Positions 54,815 through 63,240 of a DNA stretch of 64,000 bases are shown here, piece by piece. Under the pieces are notes generated by a model. That model saw nothing but the letters and a program-made list of their open reading frames with translations. It searched no databases and was not told the DNA's origin. This DNA comes from Streptomyces sp. NRRL S-646. Its GTDB lineage: Bacteria > Actinomycetota > Actinomycetes > Streptomycetales > Streptomycetaceae. The translations under genes and the position numbers were made by a program. Every line of letters starts with the position of its first letter. Position 1 is the stretch's first letter. The stretch spans positions 372,001 through 436,000 of the forward strand of contig NZ_JODC01000008.1 in assembly GCF_000720765.1 (NCBI RefSeq). The letters run 5' to 3'.

Positions 54815-55786
54815 ATGCCCGCTTCTCGATCCGTCGCAACCCCAGTCCTGGAACCCTCTGCCCGGGAGCTGACGGAGGCCACGTCGCCGCATCCGCGCAT
54901 CTACGAGGTCCCGCCGGAGAACGGCCGCGAGATCCTCGATGGTCTCCAGGAAGGGAAAGGGGTGGCCAAGCCGGCGGTGGACGAGGACTGGGTGACCATC
55001 GACGCCGGGCAGTACGGCAACGTCCGCACGCGTATCATCCGCCCCCGGGGAACCATGAAAACCCTCCCGGTGGTCCTGTACATCCACGGCGCCGGATGGG
55101 TGTTCGGCGACGAGAAGACGCACGACCGGCTGATCCGCGAACTGGCGGTCGGAGCGAACGCCGCGGTGGTCTTCCCCGTCTATGAAAGGGCCCCCGAGGC
55201 GAAGTACCCGACTCAGATCGAGCAGAACTACGCGGTCGGGAAGTGGATCCTCCAAAACGGCGGGGAACAAAACCTCGATGCCTCACGGATAGCGGTCTGC
55301 GGCGATTCGGTGGGCGGCAACATGTCGACGGTCTTCGCGCTAATGGCCAAGGAACGCGGAGATGTGCAACTGGCTGCCCAGGTGCTGCTGTACCCCGTCA
55401 CCGACGCGAACTTCGACACTCCGTCCTACCAGCAGTTCGCCGACGGCTACTACCTCACTCGCGACGGGATGAAGTGGTTCTGGGACGCCTACACCTCGGA
55501 CCCCAAGCAGCGCACCGAAATCTATGCCTCACCGCTGCAGGCCGACATCGAGCAGCTCCGTGGCCTTCCCACCACACTGGTCATCACCGACGAGGCCGAC
55601 GTCCTGCGTGACGAAGGCGAGGCCTACGCGGCCAAGCTCCGCGAGGCAGGAGTGGACGTCACCGCGGTCCGAGTGCTGGGAATGGTCCACGACTTCCTGA
55701 TGCTCGACAGCCTCCGCGACTCCAAGGCGACCACGGTCGCGCGCACACTCGCCATCGAGGCGCTGCAACGAGCACTGCACCCCTGA
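54815..55786 (+). CDS. HSL-family alpha/beta hydrolase, paralogue of the 9161 gene
   Basis: 323 residues from ATG 54815 behind GGCAGGAGGCG. Same motifs as its paralogue: YIHGAGWVFG, GDSVGGNMS, DEADVLRDEGEAYA and VHDFLMLDS. Most of the chain aligns without gaps. Codon use is less biased (third-position A or T in places such as GGCGCTAATGGC and AAAACGGCGGGG), unlike its neighbours, which suggests separate origin. It stands beside IS remnants. A 9-bp inverted repeat (55815-55823 with 55867-55875) follows and may be its terminator. Confidence 0.9.
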   Translation: MPASRSVATPVLEPSARELTEATSPHPRIYEVPPENGREILDGLQEGKGVAKPAVDEDWVTIDAGQYGNVRTRIIRPRGTMKTLPVVLYIHGAGWVFGDEKTHDRLIRELAVGANAAVVFPVYERAPEAKYPTQIEQNYAVGKWILQNGGEQNLDASRIAVCGDSVGGNMSTVFALMAKERGDVQLAAQVLLYPVTDANFDTPSYQQFADGYYLTRDGMKWFWDAYTSDPKQRTEIYASPLQADIEQLRGLPTTLVITDEADVLRDEGEAYAAKLREAGVDVTAVRVLGMVHDFLMLDSLRDSKATTVARTLAIEALQRALHP

Positions 55787-55932
55787 AGCGTGTCGCATTA
55801 CGCCGTGAGGCGGATGAGGGCCTCCTGGGGCCGACCCTGGAGGTCGCGATCCCCGCCGAAACCTGAAGGCCCTCACCCATCACAGAACTCGGCCGTGTCT
55901 TCGAAAGATCTTGAGTGGTGGATCATGGTTGG

Positions 55933-56698
55933 GTGATACGTCGCCATGAACTGTCCGATGCGGAGTGGGAGTTCGTCCGGTCGCTGCTGCCGGTGTCACC
56001 GCGTGGCCGGAAGCGGTTGGACGATCGAAGGGTCCTCAACGGGATCGTTTGGAAGTTCCGCACTGGGACAGCCTGGCGGGATGTGCCCGAGCGGTACGGT
56101 CCGTGGGCCACGCTGCACACCCGTTTCCGACGGTGGGCGGCAGGCGGCACCTTCGAGCGGATGCTCCGGGCCGCCCAGGCGGAGGCCGACGCCGGGGCCC
56201 GAAAAGGGGGCTTCGCAGCCCCGGACTCGGACGCTCCCGAGGTGGCCTGACCAGCAAGATTCATCTCGCCTGCGACGCCTTCGGCCGCCCGCTCGCGTTA
56301 ACCGTCACAGGCGGCAACACCAACGACTGCACCCAGTTCATCGCCGTGATGGAAGCGATACGGGTGCCCCGCATCGGCCCGGGACGCCCCCTCGTGCGGC
56401 CCGCCCACGTCCTGGGCGACAAGGGCTACAGCTCCAAAGCCATTCGCACCTGGCTGCGGCGGCGCGGCATCGGCCACACCATCCCCGAGCGGGCCGACCA
56501 GGTCCGCAACCGGCTCCGGCGCGGCAGCCGAGGCGGGCGCCGCCGGCCTTCGACAAGCAGCTCTACAAGCGTCGCAACGTGGTGGAACGGTGCTTCAACC
56601 GCCTGAAGCAGTGGCGCGGCATCGCGACCCGCTACGACAAGACCGCCGAGTCCTACGAGGCAGCCGTCACCCTCGCATCGCTCCTGATGTGGGCGTGA
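55933..56698 (+). pseudogene. Broken IS5-family transposase
   Basis: Starts GTG 55933 (VIRRHELSDAEWEF) and reads through the N-terminal helix-turn-helix part to GARKGG. It then continues only in a second frame (GRSRGGLTSKIHLACDAFGR, GDKGYSSKAIRTW) and ends in a third (AFDKQLYKRRNVVERCFNRL). The second Asp (GDKGYSS) and the Glu (VVERCFNRLK) of the DDE triad survive. The stretch with the first Asp, normally between the ADA and GARKGG segments, is missing. The first shift lies at AAAAGGGGG (56202-56210), a sequence that can be a natural frameshift site, but the second shift and the deletion make it dead. It contains a TTA codon (56296 region). Confidence 0.85.
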
Positions 56699-56714
56699 CA
56701 TTTGAAGACAACTC

Positions 56715-57050
56715 CTAGGCGAGCGGCAGCAACAGGACGCCGACTGCCACGACCGCGGCGCACGCCAGCAGCCAGCCGGCCAGCAGGCGGCGCCGCAGGT
56801 CGCGGTAGGCGTCCTCGTACTCCTCCCGCACCTGGTGGGCCCGCGCCGCCGTGTGCCGCCACGAGGCGCGGGCGAGCGCGAGGTACTCCGCCTCGAAACG
56901 GCGCTCCACCTCCTCCCGCTGAGACTGCGTCAGCCAGTCGAAGGGGGCACAGAAACGCGCGGCGGCCGTACGGCCCTCCTCGCGGGCGGCGGCGATCAGC
57001 AGGTGCCCCTCGATCTCGTTGAGGAGCACCCGCGCCTCCTCACTGCTCAT
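56715..57050 (-). CDS. Small membrane protein coupled to the cytochrome oxidase gene
   Basis: 111 residues from ATG 57048-57050, overlapping the stop of the ctaD remnant (ATGA). Residues 1-80 are charged and helical ([37 protein letters not shown]). The C-terminus is a membrane segment ([20 protein letters not shown]). Its TAG stop is the CTAG that borders the mobile unit, so the original C-terminus may have been changed by insertion. Confidence 0.75.
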   Translation of the reverse strand: MSSEEARVLLNEIEGHLLIAAAREEGRTAAARFCAPFDWLTQSQREEVERRFEAEYLALARASWRHTAARAHQVREEYEDAYRDLRRRLLAGWLLACAAVVAVGVLLLPLA

Positions 57051-58281
57051 GGCGCGGTCAACTCCCTCTGCGGTGCCGGATCCTGAAGGTGGTGCAGGTC
57101 GAATGCCGGAGATTCGCTGCGGATCCGGGGGAGCGCGGTGAAGTTGTGCCGCGGGGGCGGGCAGGATGTCACCCATTCCAGGGAGCGGCCGTAGCCCCAC
57201 GGGTCGTCGACCTCCACCTTCTCGCCGTACTGCGCGGTCTTCCAGACGTTGTAGAAGAACGGCAGGAACGACATTCCGAGGAGGAACGAGAAGATCGTCG
57301 ACACCGTGTTGAGCGTCGTCAGACCCTCCACCGCCAGATAGTCGGGAATCCGCCGCTGCATTCCGTTCACACCCAGCCAGTGCTGGACCAGGAAGGTGCC
57401 GTGGAAGCCGACGAACAGCGTCCAGAAGGTGATCTTCCCCAGACGCTCGTCGAGCATCTTGCCGGTGAACTTGGGCCACCAGAAATGGAATCCGGAGAAC
57501 ATCGCGAACACGACGGTGCCGAAGATGACGTAATGGAAATGGGCGACGACGAAGTAGGTGTCGGAGGTCGGGAAGTCCAGCGGCGGCGAGGCGAGCATCA
57601 CGCCGGTGAGGCCACCGAAGACGAACGTGACCAGGAAGCCCGTCGCCCAGAGCATCGGGGTCTCGAAAGACAGGGACCCCTTCCACATCGTTCCGATCCA
57701 GTTGAAGAACTTCACGCCGGTCGGTACGGCGATGAGGAACGTCATGAAGGAGAAGAACGGGAGCAGTCCAGGGCGAACAGGGCCGCGGCCAACACCGGGA
57801 AGGCCAGGAGCACGAGAACACCGGTCAGCAGCACGTTCCACGTGAAGATCGGCATGCGGAACATGGTCATGCCCGGCGCGCGCATGCAGATGATGGTGGT
57901 GATGAAGTTGACCGCGCCGAGGATCGTGCCGAAACCGGAGAAGGCCAGACCCATGATCCACAGGTCGGCGCCGATGCCCGGTGAGCGGACCGCGTCCGAC
58001 AGCGGGGAGTAGGCGAACCAGCCGAAGTCGGCCGCACCCTGCGGGGTGAGGAAACCGCCGACGGCGATGGTCGAGCCGAAGAGATAGAGCCAGTACGCAA
58101 GCATGTTCAGCCGCGGGAAGGCCACATCCGGGGCGCCGATCTGCAGCGGCATGATCCAGTTGGCGAAGCCGGCGAACAACGGCGTCGCGAACATCAGCAG
58201 CATGATCGTGCCGTGCATCGTGAACGCCTGGTTGAACTGCTCGTTCGACATGATCTGCAGGCCCGGACGGGCCAGCTCTGT
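57047..58281 (-). pseudogene. ctaD: Decayed cytochrome c oxidase subunit I (ctaD)
   Basis: Homology begins at [16 protein letters not shown] (58281 down), which is well inside a normal CtaD, so the first helices are gone. It runs to [12 protein letters not shown] near 57770, then resumes in another frame at [18 protein letters not shown] and goes to the end at 57047. Between these points an intact protein would have about 70 more residues, including the HPEVY region with haem-copper ligands. The protein cannot be functional. The downstream partner gene is intact. Upstream lies the ECF sigma gene, divergent. Confidence 0.88.
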
Positions 58282-58373
58282 CCGATCCGGGCACGCCGGT
58301 CACACTCGAGTGACGCGACGAGAATCACGGAAACGGGTGTGACGATCCGGATGGTGCCGGACACGAACGGGAC

Positions 58374-58934
58374 ATGAGCAACGACGAGATCTTCGCCGCT
58401 GCCTATCGCGAGCACTACTGGGCGGTCAGCCGCTATGTCGCGCGGCGACTGGACGGGCGGACCAGCGAGGTGGAGGAAGTGGTGGCGGAGGTGTTCACGG
58501 TCGCCTGGCGACGCCGGGCCGACCTGCCCGGGTCCCCGCTGCCCTGGCTGTACGGCGTGGCACGCAACTGCCTGGCGAACGCGGTACGCGGCTACGGGCG
58601 GCGCCGCCGGCTGGTCGACCGGCTGGGCAACGACGAGACCGCGCACGGCCGGCAGATCGTGGCGAGCCCCGACGCGGACACCCCGGGCGCCTGGGTGCAC
58701 GACGCCCTGGCCCGCCTGTCCGAGGCCGACCAGGAGGTGCTGCGCCTGACGGCATGGGAGGAACTGGGCGTCGACGAGGTCGCCGTCGCCCTCGGCTGCG
58801 GCACCAGGGCCGCATCGATGAGGCTGCACCGTGCCCGGCGCCGGCTGAGAGCCGAAATAGACCGCATGGGGCCTTTGCGCCCCACCGCGACCTCCGCCGA
58901 CGCGACCCCCTCGAAGGAACACGGCCATGGCTGA
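58374..58934 (+). CDS. ECF-type RNA polymerase sigma factor
   Basis: 186 residues from ATG 58374. Region 2: AAYREHYWAVSRYVARRLDG, EVEEVVAEVFTVAWRR and PLPWLYGVARNCLAN. Region 4: LARLSEADQEVLRLTAWEEL and VALGCGTRAASMRLHRARRR. It overlaps by 8 bases the gene of a membrane protein that is its likely partner. Confidence 0.92.
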   Translation: MSNDEIFAAAYREHYWAVSRYVARRLDGRTSEVEEVVAEVFTVAWRRRADLPGSPLPWLYGVARNCLANAVRGYGRRRRLVDRLGNDETAHGRQIVASPDADTPGAWVHDALARLSEADQEVLRLTAWEELGVDEVAVALGCGTRAASMRLHRARRRLRAEIDRMGPLRPTATSADATPSKEHGHG

Positions 58935-59901
58935 CGAACTCGAACTCCTGCGCCGCGCCAACCCGGTGCCCGTCGACGGCCCCCACTACGGCGACGGCCC
59001 CCTCGACCACGACGGCGAACGCCGGCTCAACCGGCTGCTGCACGAACGCCCCACGGGCCGCCGCCGAACCAGGCTCGTCTGGAGCCTCGCGGCCACCGCC
59101 GTCGTCGCCGCGACCGCGCTGACGCTGCTGCTCGGCGGCCCGAGCACCACCCCCGCGGTCGCGGCGCCCCGCCCGCTGGTCGTCCAGGCCGACTCCACCC
59201 CCGTACCTCTTCAGGAACTGGCCGACCGCGCACAGCGGCAGGCCACGGCGGAGGACGCGCTGCAGCTGCGCAAGGGCACGCATGTGCAGTCCTGGAGCAT
59301 GGGCATGAGCGACGACAAGCCCCCCGTGACGCTCCCGGAGGAGCGCGTCGTGCGCTGGAAGGCCGACGCCAGTCATACCGAGATCGTCGTGGCGACCGAC
59401 CCGCGACACCCCGGCCGACCGGTCCTCCGCGACGACGGCGGCGATCCGCACCTGGTCGAGGACGGTCACGTCATCAGCAGGCAGACCTATCCGCCCAGCT
59501 GGAGCGACGCGCCGCCCGAGTCGCCCCCGCCGAACGACCCTGCGCGGCTGCGGGCCTACCTGCGGGAGGCCACGTACACCCGCACCCGGCTGACGACCCC
59601 CGAACTCCTCGACGCAGTCGCGGTGTTGCTCGACCACTGGACCCTCGGTGCCCGGGAGTCCGCGACGCTGGCCCGGCTCCTCGCTGGGACCGAGGGGCTG
59701 CGGCCGGTCGGCCAGGTCACGGACCGGCTCGGGCGGCGCGGCCAGGCGTACGAGTACGAGGGCGCCGGCTACCGCCGCATGCTGATCATGCAGCCGTCCA
59801 CCGGCGCCGTCCTCGGCCTGGAGACCGTCTTCACCAAGCCCGAGCACGAGTACGGCGTCAAGGCCGGCGACGTCGAGTCGTACAGCGCCTGGATGCGCTG
59901 A
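58927..59901 (+). CDS. CU044_5270-family membrane protein, likely sigma-factor partner
   Basis: 324 residues from ATG 58927. A cytoplasmic N-terminus of about 50 residues (ELELLRRANPVPVDG), one membrane helix (LVWSLAATAVVAATALTLLL, 51-70), then an extracytoplasmic domain of 250 residues (GTHVQSWSMGMSDDKPP). This family regularly sits after ECF sigma genes in actinomycetes. A role as anti-sigma or sensor is inferred from that and the overlap. No zinc-finger motif is seen. Confidence 0.82.
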   Translation: MADELELLRRANPVPVDGPHYGDGPLDHDGERRLNRLLHERPTGRRRTRLVWSLAATAVVAATALTLLLGGPSTTPAVAAPRPLVVQADSTPVPLQELADRAQRQATAEDALQLRKGTHVQSWSMGMSDDKPPVTLPEERVVRWKADASHTEIVVATDPRHPGRPVLRDDGGDPHLVEDGHVISRQTYPPSWSDAPPESPPPNDPARLRAYLREATYTRTRLTTPELLDAVAVLLDHWTLGARESATLARLLAGTEGLRPVGQVTDRLGRRGQAYEYEGAGYRRMLIMQPSTGAVLGLETVFTKPEHEYGVKAGDVESYSAWMR

Positions 59902-60750
59902 TCACACCCCGAGCTGCCGGGCGGCGGCGTCGACGGTCTGCTCCAGCAGCGTGGCGATCGTCATGGGACCGACACCGCCCGGCACCGGAGTGATCAGCCC
60001 GGCCCGCTCCACGGCGGAGTCGAAGTCGACGTCGCCGACGTTCCCCGGGTTGTAGCCGGCGTCGATCACGACCGCGCCGGGCTTGAGGTCCTCGCCCCGG
60101 ATCAACCGCGGCCGCCCCACGGCGGCGACCACGATGTCCGCCTCCCGTACGACCGAGGACAGGTCCCGGGTACGGGAGTGGCAGTACGTCACCGTTGCGT
60201 CGCGGGCGAGCAGCAGCATGCCGGCCGGCTTGCCGAGGATGGCGCTGCGGCCCACGACCACGGCCCGCTTCCCGGACGGGTCGACGTCGTACTCGTCGAG
60301 CAGCCGCATGATCCCGCCCGGCGTGCACGACACGAAGCCCGGCAGGCCGAAGCTCATCGTCGCGAAGGACGCGAAGGTGACGCCGTCGACGTCCTTCTCG
60401 GGCGCGATCGCCTCGAAGGCGGCCCGCTCGTCGATGTGCTCGCCCATCGGGTGCTGCAGCAGAATGCCGTGCACGCCGGGGTCGCTCGACAGCGAGCGCA
60501 GGGTGCCGACGAGTTCCCCGGTGGTCGTGGCGGCGGGAAGTTCCACCTGGCGCGACTCGATACCGGCCTTGCGGCACCGGTTCCGCTTCATCCGGACGTA
60601 GGTGACGGAGGCGGGGTCCTCGCCGACCAGAACCGTGGCCAGACAGGGCGCCGTTCCGGTCCGGTCGGTGAGGTCGGCCGCCCGCTTGGCGGTGTCCTCG
60701 ACGATGCGTCGGGCGAGCGAGGTGCCGTCGATGAGCCGTGCCTGAGACAT
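59902..60750 (-). CDS. folD: Methylene-THF dehydrogenase/cyclohydrolase FolD
   Basis: 282 residues from ATG 60748-60750 behind CAGGAG. Catalytic Tyr-Lys motif SVTYVRMKRN, GILLQHPMGEHID, PEKDVDGV and NADP site VVGRSAILGKPAGMLL and VVIDAGYNPG. It interconverts methylene-, methenyl- and N10-formyl-THF in the cytoplasm. A ZTP-type riboswitch stands directly upstream. The enzyme product N10-formyl-THF is also what HypX needs. Confidence 0.94.
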   Translation of the reverse strand: MSQARLIDGTSLARRIVEDTAKRAADLTDRTGTAPCLATVLVGEDPASVTYVRMKRNRCRKAGIESRQVELPAATTTGELVGTLRSLSSDPGVHGILLQHPMGEHIDERAAFEAIAPEKDVDGVTFASFATMSFGLPGFVSCTPGGIMRLLDEYDVDPSGKRAVVVGRSAILGKPAGMLLLARDATVTYCHSRTRDLSSVVREADIVVAAVGRPRLIRGEDLKPGAVVIDAGYNPGNVGDVDFDSAVERAGLITPVPGGVGPMTIATLLEQTVDAAARQLGV

Positions 60751-60778
60751 GATCCACTCCTGGGCTGGTGTGACCGGA

Positions 60779-60860
60779 TCGCCCAGGCGCACGGCATCGA
60801 CTCCGCGTGGCCGCTCCCCGGTGGTGCTCCACCTCAGCGCCAGTCACGGCCCGCCCTCAG
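60779..60860 (-). promoter_or_regulatory. ZTP (pfl) riboswitch controlling folD
   Basis: On the minus strand the leader reads GGGCCGTGACTGGCG, then AGGTGGAGCACCACCGGGGA, a GCGGCC/GGC-type stem, and GTGCGCCTGGGC. These are the conserved blocks of the pfl/ZTP motif, known upstream of folD and other one-carbon genes. The closing CCTGGGC (60787-60781) is exactly complementary to GCCCAGG (60765-60759), which touches the Shine-Dalgarno AGGAG (60761-60757). So unliganded RNA could hide the site, and ZTP/ZMP binding could open it. The rest of the 351-base gap to 61101 holds only the hairpin at 61055. Confidence 0.82.
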
Positions 60861-61054
60861 AGTAACCGAGCCGCCACGGCGGTCAGGAGCCGCTCTCACC
60901 GGTGCAGGACACGCCGTCTTCGCGCAGCACGGAGCGGGCGTGACCGTCTCGATCTCAGCACCGACCGCAGCAGAGCCACCAGCGCCAGCCGTTGTGCCGT
61001 GCCCGCCCGAGGCTGGGCCGGACGCACCCGTCCCAGTGCCGCACGGGCCGAGAA

Positions 61055-61085
61055 GGTCCAGGTCAACCGGGTGGTGACCTGGACC
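61055..61085 (-). terminator. Stem-loop after the SnoaL-like gene
   Basis: A 10-bp perfect stem, GGTCCAGGTC (61055-61064) with GACCTGGACC (61076-61085), and an 11-base loop, 17 bases past the SnoaL-like stop. It would also separate this gene from the folD leader transcribed next. Confidence 0.7.
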
Positions 61086-61101
61086 CTCGCGGTTCTGCCT
61101 C

Positions 61102-61467
61102 CTACTCGTCCCATGCCTGGATCAGGACCTCTTCGGTGATCTTGCCGTCGCGCAGCGTGATCATCGACTCGGCCAGGACCCGGGTCCCGTCCGAGTACTG
61201 GCAGGACTGGCTGTAGGCGGCATGGTCGCCCTGAACGATGCACTGGTCCACTTTGTGCGTCATGTCACGGCTGTAGATGTCCTCGAACATTGCGCCGATC
61301 TCCTGGCGACCGCGCAGAACCTTGGGCTGGCTGGGCTGGGTGTTGCGGTCCACGATGCGTATCTGCGCGTCGTCCGCATAGAGCGACAGAAGATCCGCCG
61401 CAGTGTGTCCTTCGACCCCTTTGCGCAGGGTGTCGGCGTTGAAGCCGGGAGTTGCCGTGGTGCTCAT
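61102..61467 (-). CDS. SnoaL/NTF2-fold protein
   Basis: 121 residues from ATG 61465-61467 behind GAAGGAGGTCATC, a strong site that decides this start. The pattern LRKGVEGHTAADLLSLYADD, MFEDIYSRDMTHKVD and MITLRDGKITEEVLIQAWDE is that of SnoaL-like polyketide cyclase/NTF2 proteins. Substrate and role unknown; monocistronic. Confidence 0.82.
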   Translation of the reverse strand: MSTTATPGFNADTLRKGVEGHTAADLLSLYADDAQIRIVDRNTQPSQPKVLRGRQEIGAMFEDIYSRDMTHKVDQCIVQGDHAAYSQSCQYSDGTRVLAESMITLRDGKITEEVLIQAWDE

Positions 61468-61639
61468 GATGACCTCCTTCGAGGGCCGCGACCCGAGGAG
61501 CTGCGGGCCGCGAAGGACCTCTCCTCCGAGGCTCCTCCGCCGCGGCAGGCTCGGCAAGCGCAGCCGCAGCACTGCCCCTGATGGGTGAGTGGCGTGGCGC
61601 GGCCGTGACCGCCGCAGGCCCGGTGCCGTTGTGGGAAGC

Positions 61640-61933
61640 ATGATCTCAACCCGACGTATCGTCGCCGCCGTTGGTCTCGCCGCAGGAATCACCGCCCTTG
61701 CCGCGCCGCTTGCCTGTGCGTCCGACGCGACCATCCAGAACAAGGACGCGAGCGAGCTCAACCCGATCTCCACGCTCGACTCGCTCGCCCAGAGCGGAAT
61801 CCCCGCGGAGCACAGGGCCGAGGTGCCGCGCCCCTCCGAGCAGCTGCAGCACCTGAACCGCCTGAACAACCTCGAGCAGCTGGACCGGGTCGCCCGCATG
61901 GGAGCCGCCAGCGGGCTGCCCAGGGCCCTGTAG
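61640..61933 (+). CDS. Small secreted protein, 97 residues
   Basis: ATG 61640 behind GTGGGAAGC. Signal peptide MISTRRIVAAVGLAAGITAL...CA with likely cleavage after ACA near residue 27. The mature part is hydrophilic (NKDASELNPISTLDSLAQSG, LQHLNRLNNLEQLDRVARMG) and may form an amphipathic helix. I do not recognise the family, but exported proteins of this kind are frequent in Streptomyces. Followed by a very strong terminator. Confidence 0.75.
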   Translation: MISTRRIVAAVGLAAGITALAAPLACASDATIQNKDASELNPISTLDSLAQSGIPAEHRAEVPRPSEQLQHLNRLNNLEQLDRVARMGAASGLPRAL

Positions 61934-61963
61934 ACACGCCGACGCCGCATCGAAACCTCCCCC

Positions 61964-62007
61964 CACAGCGAAAGGGCCGCCCCTCTCCGGGCGGCCCTTT
62001 CGCTGTG
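61964..62007. terminator. 19-bp perfect bidirectional terminator
   Basis: The arm 61964-61982 (CACAGCGAAAGGGCCGCCC) pairs without mismatch with 61989-62007, with a 6-base loop. It lies between the secreted-protein gene and the convergent siderophore genes. The AAAGGG/CCCTTT part gives a short U-run in both directions. Confidence 0.93.
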
Positions 62008-62031
62008 CCGATGACCGTGCCGGGGACCTGA

Positions 62032-63240
62032 TCACAGCCCTGTGGTTGAAGGGTTGAGGAAGTGGAAACCCGGCCCGGGGTGCATCAGGAAGTCGTGGTG
62101 GGAGATGTTCCACGCATAGGCGCCCGCCAGCGAGAACACCACCCGGTCGCCGGCCCTGAGCCCCGGCGCGGGTACCCGGCGGGCCAGGACATCCTTGGGT
62201 GTGCACAGCTGCCCGGCCAGGGTGACCAGCTCGCCCGCGGCGGCCGACCGCGGCCACGGGTGCGGCCAGGCATCCACCTTCAGCACGGAACAGGGCTGGT
62301 CGTGGCCCTTCGTCGCCGGGGTCCGCAGGTGGTGGGTGCCGCCGCGGACCACCGCGAACTCCTCGCCGTGACTGCGCTTCACGTCCAGCACCTCGGTGGC
62401 GTACCAGCCGCAGTACGCCGTCAGCGCCCGCCCCGGCTCGATACGCAGGGTCAGCTCGGGGTGCGCCTCGGTCAGACGGGCGAGACCGCTGCCGTACCCG
62501 GACCAGTCGAAGCGGTGCTCCGGGTCCGTGTAGTCGACGGTCATGCCGCCGCCGATGTTGACCTCGGCGAGCGGAACACCGTGGCCCGTCGCCCAGGACA
62601 CCACGGACTCGGCCACCGCAAGCTGCTCCGCCGCCTCCAGGCCACTGGCCAAGTGCGCGTGAACACCCAGTAGTTCGAGGTGCGGATACGTCCCGTCGGC
62701 GAGCGCCCGGATGACGTCGACGGCCTGTGCCGGGTCCAGGCCGAACGGCGTCGGACGGCCCCCCATCGCCAGTGAGCTGCCCGCCAGCGCCCCGTCCGGG
62801 ACCGGAAGATTGACGCGTACCAGCACCGCCACCCGTCGCCCCGGCGCGCACCTGCGCGCCAGCTCGGCCAGCATGCGCAGTTCGTACTCGCTCTCCACAT
62901 GGAAACGGTCCACGCCGAGCTCCAGTGCGGCCCGCACCTCGTCCGGCGTCTTGCCGGGACCGCCGAAGGCGAGCGGCCGGTCCGGGACCGCTTTGGCGAC
63001 GTGGGCGAGTTCACCGCCCGAGGAGACCTCGTAGCCGTCGACGTACGGGCCGAGTGCGCCGAGGATCTCCGGCTCCGGGTTGGCCTTGGCGGCGTAGTAC
63101 ACCTCGACCCGCTCGGGCAGTGCGGTCCGGACGGCGGCGGCATGGTCACGCAGAGCCGCCAAGTCGTAGATGTACGCGGGCAGTTCGGCGGCGGGCAGGG
63201 ACAGGACGCGATCGCGGACCGTGGGCGTCGGCTCGCTCAT
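62032..63240 (-). CDS. Type III PLP-dependent decarboxylase of NIS siderophore locus
   Basis: 402 residues from ATG 63238-63240, overlapping the synthetase stop (ATGA). PLP Lys52 in EVYYAAKANPEPEIL, His/Gly motifs LGVHAHLASG and NIGGGMTVDY, EPGRALTAYCGWY, and the second active-site Cys region GQLCTPKDVL. The fold is that of diaminopimelate/ornithine decarboxylases. Coupling to an IucA/IucC synthetase gene suggests it makes the diamine, or decarboxylates a citryl-amino acid as SbnH does. Last gene of its operon. Confidence 0.88.
   Translation of the reverse strand: MSEPTPTVRDRVLSLPAAELPAYIYDLAALRDHAAAVRTALPERVEVYYAAKANPEPEILGALGPYVDGYEVSSGGELAHVAKAVPDRPLAFGGPGKTPDEVRAALELGVDRFHVESEYELRMLAELARRCAPGRRVAVLVRVNLPVPDGALAGSSLAMGGRPTPFGLDPAQAVDVIRALADGTYPHLELLGVHAHLASGLEAAEQLAVAESVVSWATGHGVPLAEVNIGGGMTVDYTDPEHRFDWSGYGSGLARLTEAHPELTLRIEPGRALTAYCGWYATEVLDVKRSHGEEFAVVRGGTHHLRTPATKGHDQPCSVLKVDAWPHPWPRSAAAGELVTLAGQLCTPKDVLARRVPAPGLRAGDRVVFSLAGAYAWNISHHDFLMHPGPGFHFLNPSTTGL

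Larger units (their letters stand above)
54546..56714. mobile_element. Possible mobile unit flanked by CTAG, carrying hydrolase and IS5-type transposase remnant
   Basis: The left end (54546 on) reads GGCCTGTCTTCAAA and the right end, inverted (56714 back), GAGTTGTCTTCAAA; they share TGTCTTCAAA. Each is bordered outside by CTAG (54542-54545 and 56715-56718), a plausible target duplication. A third end-like sequence, GTGTCTTCGAAAG, is at 55895-55907, so the plain IS may span only about 55893-56714 (about 820 bp, right for the family) and the left part may be a second, worn copy. The hydrolase gene lies between. Confidence 0.45.

Noticed and set aside
55815..55875. Inverted repeat after the second hydrolase as a mobile-element end
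   Set aside because: It does not resemble the TGTCTTC ends and fits better as a transcription terminator or folded RNA.
56202..56210. AAAAGGGGG as a programmed frameshift site of a working IS5-type element
   Set aside because: A second frameshift near 56530 and loss of the first catalytic Asp segment show that the transposase is dead whatever happens at this site.
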